In this document: one piece after another, positions 37,301 through 49,900 of the stretch
How the letters are laid out: every line of letters starts with the position of its first letter
How positions within the stretch are numbered: position 1 is the first letter of the stretch
Position numbers and translations under genes: made by a program
Assembly: GCF_964355755.1 (NCBI RefSeq)
Contig: NC_092675.1
Span: 26,204,412 to 26,268,411, forward strand
Direction: 5' to 3'
DNA length: 64,000 nucleotides
Source of the DNA: Antedon mediterranea
Lineage: Eukaryota > Echinodermata > Crinoidea > Comatulida > Antedonidae
Notes under the pieces: model-generated
The model's database searches: none
Told to the model about the DNA's origin: nothing
The model's input: only the letters and a program-made list of their open reading frames with translations

Positions 37301-40300
37301 TAACTGCCAGAGTAAGGTTAACTTTTTAAAAGCTTCAGTAATGTGTTGATGATTGCTGATTGCAGAATACATATTAACATTGATCATATTCTTATTGTAG
37401 ATATCGCAGTTTCTATATTAATTCGTAAGGTTTTAACAAACATTCTACAAATTTATAATAATAAATAAATAACAATAATAACTTATAATATAATAATTAC
37501 AATCATTAAAATGATTTAATTAGAATGTCAACCCAAATTCTACGGAGAAAACTGTGATATGGAATGTAACAACGTATGTAACGAATGTGAAAGATTGACT
37601 GGAAATTGCATAACGTGTTCATCTAGTTATCTTGAACCCGATTGTAAAATTGGTAAGCATTTAGTATATTGGTGAACTATTTATTCGGACATACAATGTT
37701 TAAACACATGTAAGCTAACAATGACATTTTACTTAAAAATAGATGTTTATAACTTAACATACTGTAAAATACACTCTATTTTTATAATGAAAAGGAATCC
37801 TGAATACCAAATTTATAACAGCAAATAACGGCCAGAATACATCGGTATCCTGTTCAGTATATCACACTGATGCATACAAAGTTCAAACTATGATTATAGT
37901 GATGAATAATGACGTAACTGAAAACATTACAACAGCGTTGGAAGCAAAGCAAGATGGTCAGAATATAATGATATATACATTTTCTGTGATAGCTGATGTG
38001 GATTCGACATACAATTGTGTAATCTCGCATGAAGGTGTTCTAGCTCAGAGTGTAATCATACCAGAAATATTTCGTAAGTAGAATTTAGAATTTTTTAATG
38101 ATTGGAGACAATGGTGATAACCGATTTTAGTTGATACTTATCTTAATCATGCATAACATGATATATTCTATAGATAAAAAATTTACGGAATAATTGAATT
38201 CCTCAAAAGGTGTACCTGTCTATATCGGAAATTTGACGGTACTTAATATTTCAAGCTCCTTTATCACCATTGAATGGACGGAATGGAACAACAATACTGA
38301 CGATGGAGATGGTCCAGTTGTTGGATACTTTTTATACCACAAACTGAGCAATACGACCGATTGGAAGAAAGGTTTATATCAAAATAATACATCAGGCACT
38401 GTTAATGGGTTGATGTGGGATACAGAATACACTTTTGCTGTTTCTGCTGTGAGACCTGGTGAAGGAGGAGAAGGACCAATTGGGGAAAAGGAACTCCGAA
38501 CAAAAACGCAATGCGGAAGTAATGTTTGTTACTTACTTACAATGATTAAAGCAAAAATGTATTCTTTAATTGAAACATATAATAATTCTTTAAAATATCT
38601 CAAAATATGGATACACTTTAATCGTGAACTATTTGTTTTCAACGATTGTAATTTTACAGGACCTTCTCCAGTTCAGAAGGTAGAATATTGGGTTTTAACA
38701 AATGTAGTTTTTAAAAATAGCTAAAAATATAGATTAACTTTAATCGTGAACTATTTTTCCACGATTGTATTTTTACAGGACCTTTTCCGGTTCAGAAGGT
38801 AGAACACTGGGTTTTAACAAATGGAAGTTTTGAAGTGTCATGGATAGTAAGTGTAAAGAGAATTAATGTTTCACTACATGAACTCGATATTAAACTTCAA
38901 ACCGAATATCCTTACAATTAAAAACACTAAAATCAAATTTACCTTTAAAGAACGTGAAGTTTCTCAAAGTAAACATAACGGTAAATTACTGGAACTATTT
39001 GATAACTAAACCAAAAGGACGTGTAACTTTATATAACAAAACATTAAAATATTTTTTATGTGAGACATGTTTCGGATAACTTCAACTATTCGTCTGTATA
39101 CTACCGTTCTTAAACTAAGGATACACATTGCTGAAAACCATGTGGTTTGATTATATTTTAAAAGAAACTATAAACCGGTAAAACTTTATTTTACTGTTTT
39201 ACTTTAGAAAAACTTGGAATTCCAGCCACTGAAATGTCCCAGTAAGACATTAATGTACAACGTTTACCTAAAGGTGATCAGCAATGAAGAATATCATGAG
39301 AAGGTTTACCACACTAATAATACCCAACCGACTATTGATGATATTGATGTTGTAGACAGCTATGTAATTTTGGTTACTGTTTCTAATAAAGACAGTGAGA
39401 GTATGTCTGTTGGAAGTCCAAATAAACAAGAGAATGGTAATGAAAAGTTAAACTTAAGTTACATTTTACAAAATGGCACTGTGGTTTGTACCCAGACAAC
39501 TTAAACAAGTAGTAAATCTATCTATTATTTTAATACTTTTCTCTATCAAACTTTAATAAGTAAACTTAAATTTGCATTACTGTAGTTTCAGAAAATGTCA
39601 ATACATCTGTTTTTAAAAGTCCTAGTTTAATTGGCGGCGCTGTTGCAGCTGGTGTGTGCATTGGTACCTTATTTACTATTATGATAACACAATGGTGAGA
39701 TGATTCTTGTTATATTGTTTTAAAAAATACATTATAATTTCTAATTATATGTTAAACTACATTATGTTGCCCAATGATTAACAATTATTCGTTGGCCATA
39801 AGATGATTTGCGTTTTCCACATTTAAACATGATGGCATTTGTATGCTTAAAATTACATTTGTTGTTTTTATTCAATTACAAATAGGTTTTTTATAAAATG
39901 TGTATAAAAAAACCAATAATAAATATAAAATCTGCAGAGACCAACATGTAAGAATTATATATCACTTTTTTAAAGCAATACCCAACGTAAGAATTCAAGT
40001 AAATCTGATGAAAACTCGTCAAACGAACTTCAGGCTTATCAGGATTATGCAAATGATGGTAACACCTCGTATTACAAAACATGGTAAGTGTATTCACTAT
40101 TGTTTGCAAAATCACATGCGCTACAAAATGCCTTTTAGGAAACCAAGTGTTGGCGAAAGAGCAAGCCAAACCGAGCGGACGGCAACTCAGGCGGACAAAC
40201 CAAATCATTTCACAAACCTGTCTCGCAATCGGGGTTCCAAAATGGTGGATAAAATCGATAAAGTTGTGCATAATCTTGCGTGGCCTGTCAAAGGCGCGTA

Positions 40301-41271
40301 GGGGAAATGTTGAGGAAAAAATACCATTTTCTCCGACAATGCATCCGCTCGACTGATGAGCTCGCGAGTTAAATTGTAGCGGGGCCAATCTTGCTCGGTG
40401 TGGCTTCATGCGCAATTAATTATAAGCCATGCCAATGTTCAACTTATGCAAAATGGCATTAGAACAACCCATCGAAATGATAAAACAAGCGTTTTGGATA
40501 TATCGGTATACCATTTTAGGGTTGGCTGATTGTTTTGTACCGTACCTAACAAACGTCCAGTACCCTAATTCGAGACTAGGTATAGACTGGTTCGAATTTT
40601 CAGTTTTTAAAAACTGAAATTATAATCAATTTTATATTTTTATGCTTTCGTATTCCTAATTTATTGTCAATACTTATCTGCTTGTTTGCTACGAACCACC
40701 TGTTTGATGAAGATCGGAAAAAAACTGGTAACTGCGGTTGACATGGTCGTCTGTTTCCGCCTGAAACGGATACACTGACCACTTTACAACTCCCTGCACT
40801 GACAAAGCTCCCGAAGCTTGAATGTGATGTGTATAAAACACCATTGATCGACTTGGGATCAACATGGACAATATAGCTCTTTTTTCCATGCCGACCGCGG
40901 CTATCCTGTTTATGTCAATATATTGTTGTACACATCTGCACAGTCCTATTTGAATAACGCACGACGGCATACCAAGCCATGTCGTACAACTACGATGAGA
41001 TACAAATGATCTTTAAAGAAAAGGAACGAAGAGAATTAATAAATTCACGGTTAGGGTTATGTTATTGTAGTTAATTTATAGGAAATTAATTTTGTATTAT
41101 TTTGGTAAAATATGGTTATGGTTAAGTTTATATTTAAGATTTAACTACTATTATATTTTTTATTTCAGCATCTCCTCTAATCAAGAAAGTGATTATGAAT
41201 TACCTGATCTCGATGAAAATGATTATGTGAATGAGTTAAATGCTCAAGAACCTAAAACTGAAGTAAACTAA
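34303..41271 (+). CDS. Tie-like kinase-less receptor, copy 4 (frameshifted Ig2)
   Basis: Exons: 34303-34354 (signal peptide), 35036-35320 (Ig1), 36050-36297 (Ig2, broken), 36494-36628 (EGF1), 36796-36945 (EGF2), 37171-37311 (EGF3), 37524-37652 (EGF4), 37795-38073 (Ig3), 38210-38518 (FN3-1), 38779-38846 and 39208-39436 (FN3-2), 39592-39694 (transmembrane, AGVCIG), 39976-40083 and 41169-41271 (tail). The Ig2 exon is 248 bp instead of 252 and has TGA at 36190-36192. Its flanking introns are both phase 1, so omitting it restores a continuous 696-codon frame. The first tail exon of other copies is absent. The tail has AYQDYAND, DYELP and DYVNE. After YVN the protein runs on for about 12 residues to TAA, unlike copies 1-3. 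It could be a working Ig2-less receptor or an early pseudogene. Confidence 0.75.
35445..35591 (+). pseudogene. Partial duplicate of the Ig1 exon, copy 4
   Basis: The 147 bp at 34981-35127 (intron end plus the first ~92 bp of the Ig1 exon) is repeated here at the same length with few changes. The acceptor TTCAG has become TTCAA, and the frame now has stop codons (TAA in TATATAAAAG and in CAGTTAACAA). It is a recent, dead segmental duplicate. Confidence 0.85.
36050..36297 (+). pseudogene. Frameshifted Ig2 exon of copy 4
   Basis: Aligns with the 252-bp Ig2 exons of copies 1, 2, 3 and 5 but is 4 bp short. Where the others have a KIGTEKSM-type segment, this one has ATGACGTGATGACGT, a local duplication plus deletion, producing stops at 36190. 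Both the upstream part (NNTLLWRKDG) and the downstream part (DAGVYEM, HAFIKLIVRG) are well kept, and both splice sites look normal, so the lesion is recent. Confidence 0.85.
38660..38713 (+). pseudogene. Relic FN3-2a exon of copy 4
   Basis: About 119 bp upstream of the intact FN3-2a exon (38779-38846) there is a second copy of the acceptor and exon start (GPSPVQKVEYWVLTN), together with its upstream intron sequence (AATCGTGAAC...CGATTGTA). It loses the donor and the W-I end and runs into a TAG. This is a tandem duplication in which the upstream unit decayed. Confidence 0.8.
40090..41000. other. Likely insertion in the last intron of copy 4
   Basis: The last intron of copy 4 is longer than in copies 1, 2 and 5. 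Its first ~900 bp are less AT-rich than the surroundings and contain overlapping open frames on both strands (for example 40415-39891 on the minus strand) with no domain I recognise. This looks like an inserted element of unknown type. I see no convincing terminal repeats. Confidence 0.3.
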
Positions 41272-41781
41272 TAAGATCAAAATGGTAATATGTGAATTAA
41301 GATGCTGAATCAAAATGTGTTCATATTATTATAAAAAAAAACACTTTCCAACAATAGAGAAAAGAAAAACAAACCTACATTAATTAAAGTATAGTCATAT
41401 TGTTACCAATACCCAACTAGCGCTATTCCAATACTTCTTTTATTTTATTTTATTCAATTTTCAGGCACAAATAACAACGTATAAAACATGATAGCGGTGC
41501 AGCATCCCATGAGTGCTAAGCACTATCGAATTGGCTCTCCATACTGCACATATAAAAGTGAAACAAAAATACAAATAAACAAAGAATTGAAAAATTGCGT
41601 TGTATCAAATTAAACAGTCATTAAATATATATATACTTTTTCTCATTCTCACAGATTTCCTCATCGTTATCGTTTCAAATTAATTAATTAAATTTCAGTA
41701 TATCACCGGGCGGTTTAGAATTAATGTTCTTTGCCTGATTTGTTTATGATTTAGCTTTTCGCTTTTTATTTTTGTATCTCC

Positions 41782-41845
41782 ATTGAGATCCAGCCACTGA
41801 TACCCACAGCATTGTCATTTTTTTCAGTAATTTGCCTTTGGATTT
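41782..41845 (+). repeat. Dispersed repeat, copy B
   Basis: Nearly identical to 13012-13080 (CCACTGATACCCACAGCATT, then CAGTAATTTGCCTTTGGATT). Here it leads directly into a TA microsatellite. Confidence 0.6.
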
Positions 41846-41847
41846 AT

Positions 41848-41897
41848 ATATATATATATATATATATAATTATTTACAGATAATATATATATATATA
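41848..41897. repeat. TA microsatellite
   Basis: Two runs of alternating TA (about 11 units, then about 7) separated by AATTATTTACAGA. Confidence 0.8.
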
Positions 41898-42324
41898 CAT
41901 TTCCGTACGTTTCAGTTAATGCACCATTGTTTTCCAATATTATAATATAGGGATAGATTTGCTTATGAATTGTAAATATTTAAATTTATAGTACGGTAAA
42001 GATTCATACATTTATACCACATTTTAATTTCATAGAAATAATAATTATGTATTTTATTTCATATTATATTATTTGGAATGTAATACTTGGAAGGCACTTT
42101 CAAGAAAATAATTAGTTTAATATCTAAATATCTAGTTAAACTCACGAGAAACAGTTATACATACGCTAAAAATACAAATACTTGGCACAGATGCGCTTAA
42201 AATCAAAAAATGAAACGCATAAAAATACAATGTGAACTTATAAATAAAAGAAACAGTAATAAAGAAGGCTTATTTACTTATAAAGAGTGACATTGTAATT
42301 AGTCTACATGAAGGCAGTGATGCC

Positions 42325-42369
42325 TCAATTGGAGAAGAACTCCAAACAAAACAAAAACGCAATGCGGAT
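42325..42369 (+). pseudogene. Relic of an FN3-1 exon end between copies 4 and 5
   Basis: CAATTGGAGAAGAACTCCAA, followed by an ACAAAAACGCAATGCGGA block, matches the last ~45 bp of the FN3-1 exon of copies 4 and 5 (PIGEKEL..KT.CGS), with a small insertion that breaks the frame. No neighbouring exons remain. It is either debris of a lost receptor copy or a small ectopic duplication. Confidence 0.7.
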
Positions 42370-43611
42370 ATAACCGCTTTAGTAACTGAAAGCCTCATAT
42401 AATTCTGACTTTTAAAATGTTTTAAGGTTAAAATTTAGGGTAAGATTTGTTAGCTTTCTGAGATAGCGGTGCTTTTGAATAATAATATTATTCAAAAGCA
42501 AATAAATGTATGTATATTTGAACTCTTTGAATGGATTGTTTTGTGAGCTTTTTCTTATTGTCACTAGAGTTCAAAGATACTCGAATGAATGAAGCAAGCC
42601 TGACAATCTCAGGCTTAAACAAGAGGTGCTGAAATGATAGTTGCCGTTGCCATTTCTATTGTACTGTAAATAAATAAATATAGTAATTTAATTGGGGAAA
42701 TGCTGTGCCGTACGAATGCCGTTTAGTGTTTAGTAAGAATTAATTTAAAAGTTTCACTGTTGAATCATTTTCCAGTCCCACATGTTTCAAGTGTGTGACA
42801 ATCATGCGAACATGAACGTGTTCCATTTTCTTCGATTTTGACGACAACAAATCATTTTCATTTCCGACTGTAACTGCGCATGTCAGCCGATATGCTCTTC
42901 CGGGATCAATGGGTAAATTTAGAACAAATATGTTTATTATTATAATATTTGCCAATTCAGCAGTGGTTACAAAAACATGAACAATTAAACAACTGTGTAT
43001 TTATTTAAAAAATAACCACACATGGTTGATTTGTTCCATCTTCATAATAATAATAACAACATAAGTACTTCCTTCTTTCATTTATTAGATGTAAGCCATT
43101 GATGTAGGATTATTGGTAAATTTATTCTGGAAGCTAATATTGTAAGTATGGAGTGCTTAATGTGATTTTATAGAAATCCAAACATGGAAGATAGATTTAT
43201 TAATCTGTGGTTTGAAAAAGTAATCTCGACAAGAAGCCCATCTTAAAATCAAGTCTAATTGGCTTCTTTTCAAGATAGTGATTGGCTTCTTTTCGAGATA
43301 AACTGTATTTGAATGTCAAAGGAATAGAAAGGTATGATCGTGTTATTTATATCAATATATTGATGACCTTGCATCCTTAATTATCTCAACAACAAAGCCC
43401 AGGGTACGTGGTAGTATTGTATAATAATTTAAAACACCATTTAAACAAATAAGCAATTTGAATCATGTGATAATATAGGCCTAATTACGATTGTAAATCT
43501 GGTGGTGTGGCGCGCATGTGGTTGGTAATGTAAGAGACAGAAACTTGGACGACCACGATACAGTGGTGATGCCAAAGTGTAAGTGTTGCGTTGTTAGGAC
43601 TACAATACTAA

Positions 43612-43692
43612 CAAAGCCATATACATCGCTGCAGTCGCGTGCTCAAGTTAGTGTTTACCGACCAACCGACCGACCGACCGACATAGTGAGCT
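43612..43692 (+). repeat. Dispersed repeat with (ACCG)n, copy B
   Basis: Shares GCTGCAGTCGCGTGCTCAAG, GTTAGTGTTTACCGAC and the ACCGACCGACCGAC run with 28850-28962, ending ATAGTGAGCTG. It is truncated relative to copy A. Confidence 0.6.
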
Positions 43693-43977
43693 GCTAAAAT
43701 AAGTTACTGCAAAATGCATTGTTAATGTTTCTTTGTTGATGGAATATTTACAGTGGTTTTCTATAAACAGTAATTCATTTACTTAGTTTAATCTCATCGT
43801 TGTATAAATTCATTCTCACAGATGATATAATGAAATTGTAGTTTATGAAAAAAAATCATATTATTTTATTGAAGCTGTCGTACTAAATGCACGCGTTACC
43901 CTCCCTGGTGCTACTTGGATACTCCATATGAGTAACTCATACTAAATAATTTTGGATATCTTATATTTTAGAAAAGT

Positions 43978-46900
43978 ATGATTGTTACAGCTCTAATCTT
44001 CATCCAAGTTGTTGTTTTCTGTCTGGGTAAGTTATTTCACAAGAAGGCAGGTTATACAAATTAAATTATTATTTTAATTAAAAATTCAACATACTGTAAC
44101 ACTGACAAAACCCAGAATATCCCACGTTAAGGAACTTCATGTCAAAATTAGCAAAACTAAACTACGTCGATTTCCGCTGGATTTCCTTGGGGCTACATAT
44201 TATATTATTTATATTTTCAACAAATTTAAATTATGATTTTCTACTTTTTTCCACTACAGGAAATGATGGATATATAACAGTTTTGAATTTGTCTCCTCAA
44301 AACAGCGGTAACAATAGGTACCAATGTTACATTCCTAGTACATTCACTAGTTATAATTTGAGTTACGGTAGATCATTTGGAGTCAGGAGTTGGGAAAGTT
44401 TAAATGAAACATCGTGGGACGTGCCAAGTGATATTCAGAATGGAAGGTATGTTACAGATCCAGTAGGCATGGGAGTATATTATTGCAAGATAGTGAAAGA
44501 TGGCGCCACCACAATCGTTCAAACTTCAAAAATCAGAGAAAATGGTAAGGCAATATTAATACTTATACTATCTATTTGTTATTCTTCGCTACGTTATGAT
44601 ATTGGATTATGTTGTTGGCGGCTGAATATAAAAACACTTGTTATTCTACAGTATTAATTTTAAAATGTAACTCTCTGTTGCAATAATCATTTGCAACATC
44701 TCCCTTCCTTCGTAGCTAGGTGTCAATTACCGACAGTATTAAAATACGATGTTTCATTTTTGTTTTGTTCCTTGGGATTGGTTAGAAGTGTAAGATGTTT
44801 CATTTTCTTTATACAGATAGACACAACTTTAAATCAATCTCTCAATCATTATTATTGGCAAAATAGAATTTTGCAAAATAATACTTGCTTTGTTTGTATG
44901 TTAGCATGATAGCGCCTAAAATTTTGAAGTTATCGTTCTGAATTTTTCGGTGTAAATAGGTACTGTATATACTTTATATACTTTATATATAAATTGGTTT
45001 ATTAACTTTAGAAATAGAAAAAACCGAATTTTTTTCTCATATTTTGGCAAGCACTTCACTCAGTTTCTGAGAGTGTTTTTCATCTCAATTAGTCATTTTC
45101 ATAACTTATATAAGATTATTATTATTATGGAAAGTTTGATCTTAACAATGGTGGTTGTAAAAAGTAACATTTCATGCATTTAACTGTATTGTGGTGGTAT
45201 CTAATTGTTTATAAAAACAGCCGTAATAACGCCAGCAGGTTCTAAAAACACAGTGACTGTAAATGTTGAAGATGACGTCACAATTAGATTCAACACATAC
45301 TTGAACAGTGATTTAGTGTGGAGGAAAAATGACTCTACTGAACTAAAGATTGGGACGGAAAAAAGCATGACCTTTAACCCAGTAGAGACCAGTGATGCTG
45401 GCGTTTACGAGATGTATCAAGATGGTAACCGGAACGACCGCAGGCATGCGTTTATCAAGTTGATTGTCCGAGGTAAAATGTAGTTAAATAAAAAAAAAAT
45501 TATTATGAATAAATAGGTCTAACAAACATCATTATCCCATACATAAATGTTATTTATAGGCCTACATTGAAAATTCTACGTAGTAAATATTTTTAAAAAC
45601 CAAATAATGAAAATAGGCTAGACCTGAAGGATTTTTATTTGTTAAATATAATATAAAATTACTTTATTATATCCTATTTCGACCATATAAAAACTAAATA
45701 AGCCCTATGAATAACAAAAAAAAAGTAGAAATTACTAAGCAGTAAGGGTGACACCATTATGACAAAAGTTACTGTTTGTCGTATCAGTCTATTTTGCCTC
45801 CCCAATAGTAATAAAATTAGTCAACTTGGCTAAGACTTTCTAGTACAGTGATTTGACTTTGATTTGTCATTCTTTTGTTTTTCATCACAAAGTCGTAATT
45901 TAGTTTGTGCTATTCTTAGAATGTCCACGTCACAAATGGGCTCCACCTGACTGCACTGGTGACTGTGAATACTGCTATAATGGAGGTGTATGTGATGACA
46001 AAACAGGATTATGTATCTGTGCACCTGGATTTAAAGGAGCCACGTGTGAAACTGGTAAGACCTTGGTATTTATGATAAATAATAAATGTTGATAGTGAGG
46101 TGGATCAAAGCATATTGATCGAAACGTCAAGAAACAGTTTATTTTTTCAGAACTAATATACGTGGTGTACCGCAAACTTTATATCAACATTTGATTTCGC
46201 AGTGCAAACCTTCAAACAATATAAATAATAAACATTATTATTATTATGTTCATTTTATAAAATGTAATGGCAAATTTTAACCTTAATACTCCAAGCATTT
46301 TTTCTATAACCAATGTAAAGACATTTCTACATAAGCTTAAGTAGGCCTACTACTACCTTTTTAAAAAAACGTATGTAAATAATATTAGCCTCATAAAATC
46401 TGTTTATTGAATAGCCAAACAAGCAGCAAGGACAATTTCGGCAGCAAAAATGCAACAAAAAGATCTTGAATAATTAGAATAGACAATGATAATTATACGT
46501 ATTTATACTATTATCAATTCCTTACAGCAGAACAAAATACGTTATGTACATTATGATATGATTTTATGAAATTAATTAATTCTATTTCCATCCTTTATTG
46601 TACTGTAATTACCAAATAAAACACAATATTGAAAAATATTAATACATTTCGGTTGTATACTTAGAATGTGGTGCCAATAGACATGGTTGGAATTGTGAAA
46701 ATCGTTGTTGCTTTTAATAACCCCGCACATGCATGTAGTAACAAACAATTTTGCCTACCTGATCCATATGGTTGTACATGTGTCAGCGGCTTTAAAGGCA
46801 TATCATGCCAAACCGGTAAAAACTGCCTTTTTTTATATTTTTCGTTTAAGGAATATCAAATTAAATTATAGTTAATATACGGTGGCATTTAATGAAATAC

Positions 46901-49900
46901 AATATCGTTCTTGCTTGTCTACTTTTACGTATTTTCTTATACAAACGTACATTACAATACTTTAATTATCTACATCAATATTTATTTAAAGTTAATCTAC
47001 TATTCTATTTGTCTATTAACATTATCACACAACAATTATAATTAAAAAAACTCAAAATAATTATATAGTGATTCTTTTAAATGCTTATATTACAGAATGT
47101 TCACCGGGTACATTTGGTGCAGATTGTGCTCAAACATGTCATTGTAAACGGGAGTGTTGTGATAGATATACAGGCCGATGCACTAGCATCGAAGACTCGT
47201 CTTGTGCATTCCCATGGACGGGATCTAACTGTCAAAGTAAGATTGTCAATAATATAGATATCGCATAATTACGATTTCTGTGTTTTTTTTTAATAAATTG
47301 ATGTTTCTCTCTAGGTTCCACACGTATGTGTTTTAAAAATCATTCCAAGATTTTGGTATTATCTCAAACATAAAGTACAGCGCCCAAATAATTAAAATAA
47401 TCAAATTGTACATTACTTACAATACTTTGAAATGATTTAATTAGAATGCCAGCCTCAACTTTACGGAGAAAACTGTGATATGGAATGCAAAGCTTGCAAC
47501 GAATGTCACAGACTGACTGGAAAATGCATCACTTGTGCACCGAATTATCTTGAACCCGACTGTGAAATTGGTAAGATTTTGTCAGCAGACATTGTGAACT
47601 TGTCAGACAGTAATATTTTAATTGATTTATAACCATGCAATGATATACTTTTGTAATATCTAAAGGAATCATCAATACCACATTTACATCAGCAAATAAC
47701 GGCCAGAGTACAACTTCAACATGTAAAGTCTACCAAACCGGTGCTTATGAAGTTCAGACAATGATTATCATGATGAATAATGGCGTCACTGAAAACTTTA
47801 CAACATCGTTGGAAGCAAAGCAAGATGGTCAGAATATAATTATATATACATTTTCTGTGACAGCTGATGTTGATTCGACATACAAGTGTGTAATCTCGCA
47901 TGAAGGTGTTCTAGCTCAGAGTGTAATCATACCAGAAATAATGGGTTTGTCAGATTTATTCTGTCTTTATTCATAGTACCGAATAAAAGATTAGCAATTG
48001 TTTTACATTCTTATTATTTTTATTATTTTTTTACTAATTTTACTGATATCTGACTATTTGCTTTAACAGTGTATGACCATACTACATATTTTAAGAGATA
48101 GTTTTTACTTTAGGAAATTTACATGTCTAAACCAGTAAATAAACTAGATATCATCTTATTCATTTGTTAAATTATCTATTACAGAAATGAGTTTTACTAA
48201 CATTTATAAATGTATTGATTATGTTTTAATAAACAAACTAATGAGAGGGAAGTCTTCATTTGACGTTCGATCTTTGTTTGATCAGAATTATGATGACCTC
48301 ATAAATATCGAATCATTACTTCCCTCTCAGTTTAGCATTTTTTAAATAATCTTATTATATTTTATACTATACAAACTTCAAACTGTTTATACTTTTTGAA
48401 ATCAATATAGATTAATAACTTTTTGTAAAAATTTCAACCTACACTTATAAATACTGCTCATTTTCATTTTTACATTTCTGTATTTTTACAAGAGCATTAA
48501 TACGAATCGTTTGATATAGCTTAATCATTATACATTTTAAGGTTATCTACATTGTATACATTTAAGTAATAATGTTTTCTTCAAAAGGTTTACCTTTCTA
48601 CACCGGAAGTCTGGCTATACTTAATATCACACGTTCCTCCATTTCAATTGAGTGGACGGCATGGAAAACTAATAGACCCACTGACGACAGAGATGGTCCA
48701 GTTGTTGGATACTTTTTATATCACAAACTTATAAATAATGAAGATTGGAAGAAAGAATATTTGAACGTGTCGTCAGGCACTGTTACTGGACTGAAGTGGG
48801 ATACAGAGTACTCGTTTGCTGTTTCAGCTGTGAGAGCTGGTGAAGGAGGCGAAGGACCAATTGGGGAAAAAGAACTCCTAACAAAAACTCTATGCGGAAG
48901 TAAATATATGTTGTTACTATAGGCCTACAGCAATGATAGCAATTAATTTGGTCTTTGATTTAAACAGTTCCTAGAGTTAGTTCAAAGGCTGCATTTTTAT
49001 TACCGTTAAATTTATAAATCTATAAGTATTTATATAACAATGTAGGGTGGTAATAGCATATTCAAAATCTGGTATACGTTTCTGAAAAAATAAATTTGGG
49101 TGACTTAGTACGTAGTCATTTTGTTGCCAATACTCTATGCTTTTTTCCATGATTGTATTTTCACAGTTCCTTTACCAGTTCAGACCGTAGAACACCAGCT
49201 TTTAACAAACGGAAATGTCAAAGTTTCATGGAGAGTATGTGTAAACAGGAATATTATTTTAAGGCCTTTAGCTCTACACAATCCTATAAAAACAAATAAC
49301 CTTTAAATAAAATTAAATAAATATTTTCAAAATAAATGTTAAACTTGGAGTTCATTTTTCTGTTTTAATTTTAGAGAAACCTGGATGTCGAGTCATTGAA
49401 ATGTTCCAGTAATACATTAATCTATAACATTTACCTAAAGGTGATCAACAATAAAGGATATCGAGAGGATGTTTACCACACCATTAAGAATCAACTTACT
49501 ATCGATAATATTGGAGTTGCAGACAGTTACGTCATTTATGTCACGATCTCTAATAAAGACAGTGAGAGTATTTCTGTTAGGAGTTCAATTGAACAAGACA
49601 TTGGTAGGTGGATTAGGTTAAATTCTACAGTGTTACTTTATTTTATAAGCAGACGCCTCAGGCAGGTAGAAATTCCACTATCAACAATTGCAATAATTGT
49701 CTCTATGTCAAACTTCAATCGATTTTATTTCAGGAAGTGCTAATTCATCCATTTCCGTTGCGATAATTGGTGGCGCTGTTGCAGCTGGTGTGTTTATTGG
49801 TATTGTATTTACCATTATGATAACACAATGGTAAGTTCAAGTTCAAATTATGTTGTAAACTATTATGTTAGGTTGTTATGTTTATACCGATTACAAGTAG

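Larger units (their letters stand above)
41272..43977. other. Spacer between copies 4 and 5
   Basis: Contains a dispersed repeat shared with the copy 2 intron (about 41782-41845), TA microsatellites (about 41848-41897), a relic FN3-1 exon end (42325-42369) and a second copy of the ACCG repeat (43612-43692). A minus-strand 71-codon frame (42955-42740) shows no domain. The sequence TATATTTTAGAAAAGT just before 43978 looks like a splice acceptor for the 5' UTR of copy 5. Confidence 0.5.

Noticed and set aside
39891-40415. Longest open frame in the window (174 codons, minus strand)
   Set aside because: It overlaps the tail exon of copy 4 in antisense and extends into less AT-rich intron DNA; no domain recognised, so no gene is called.
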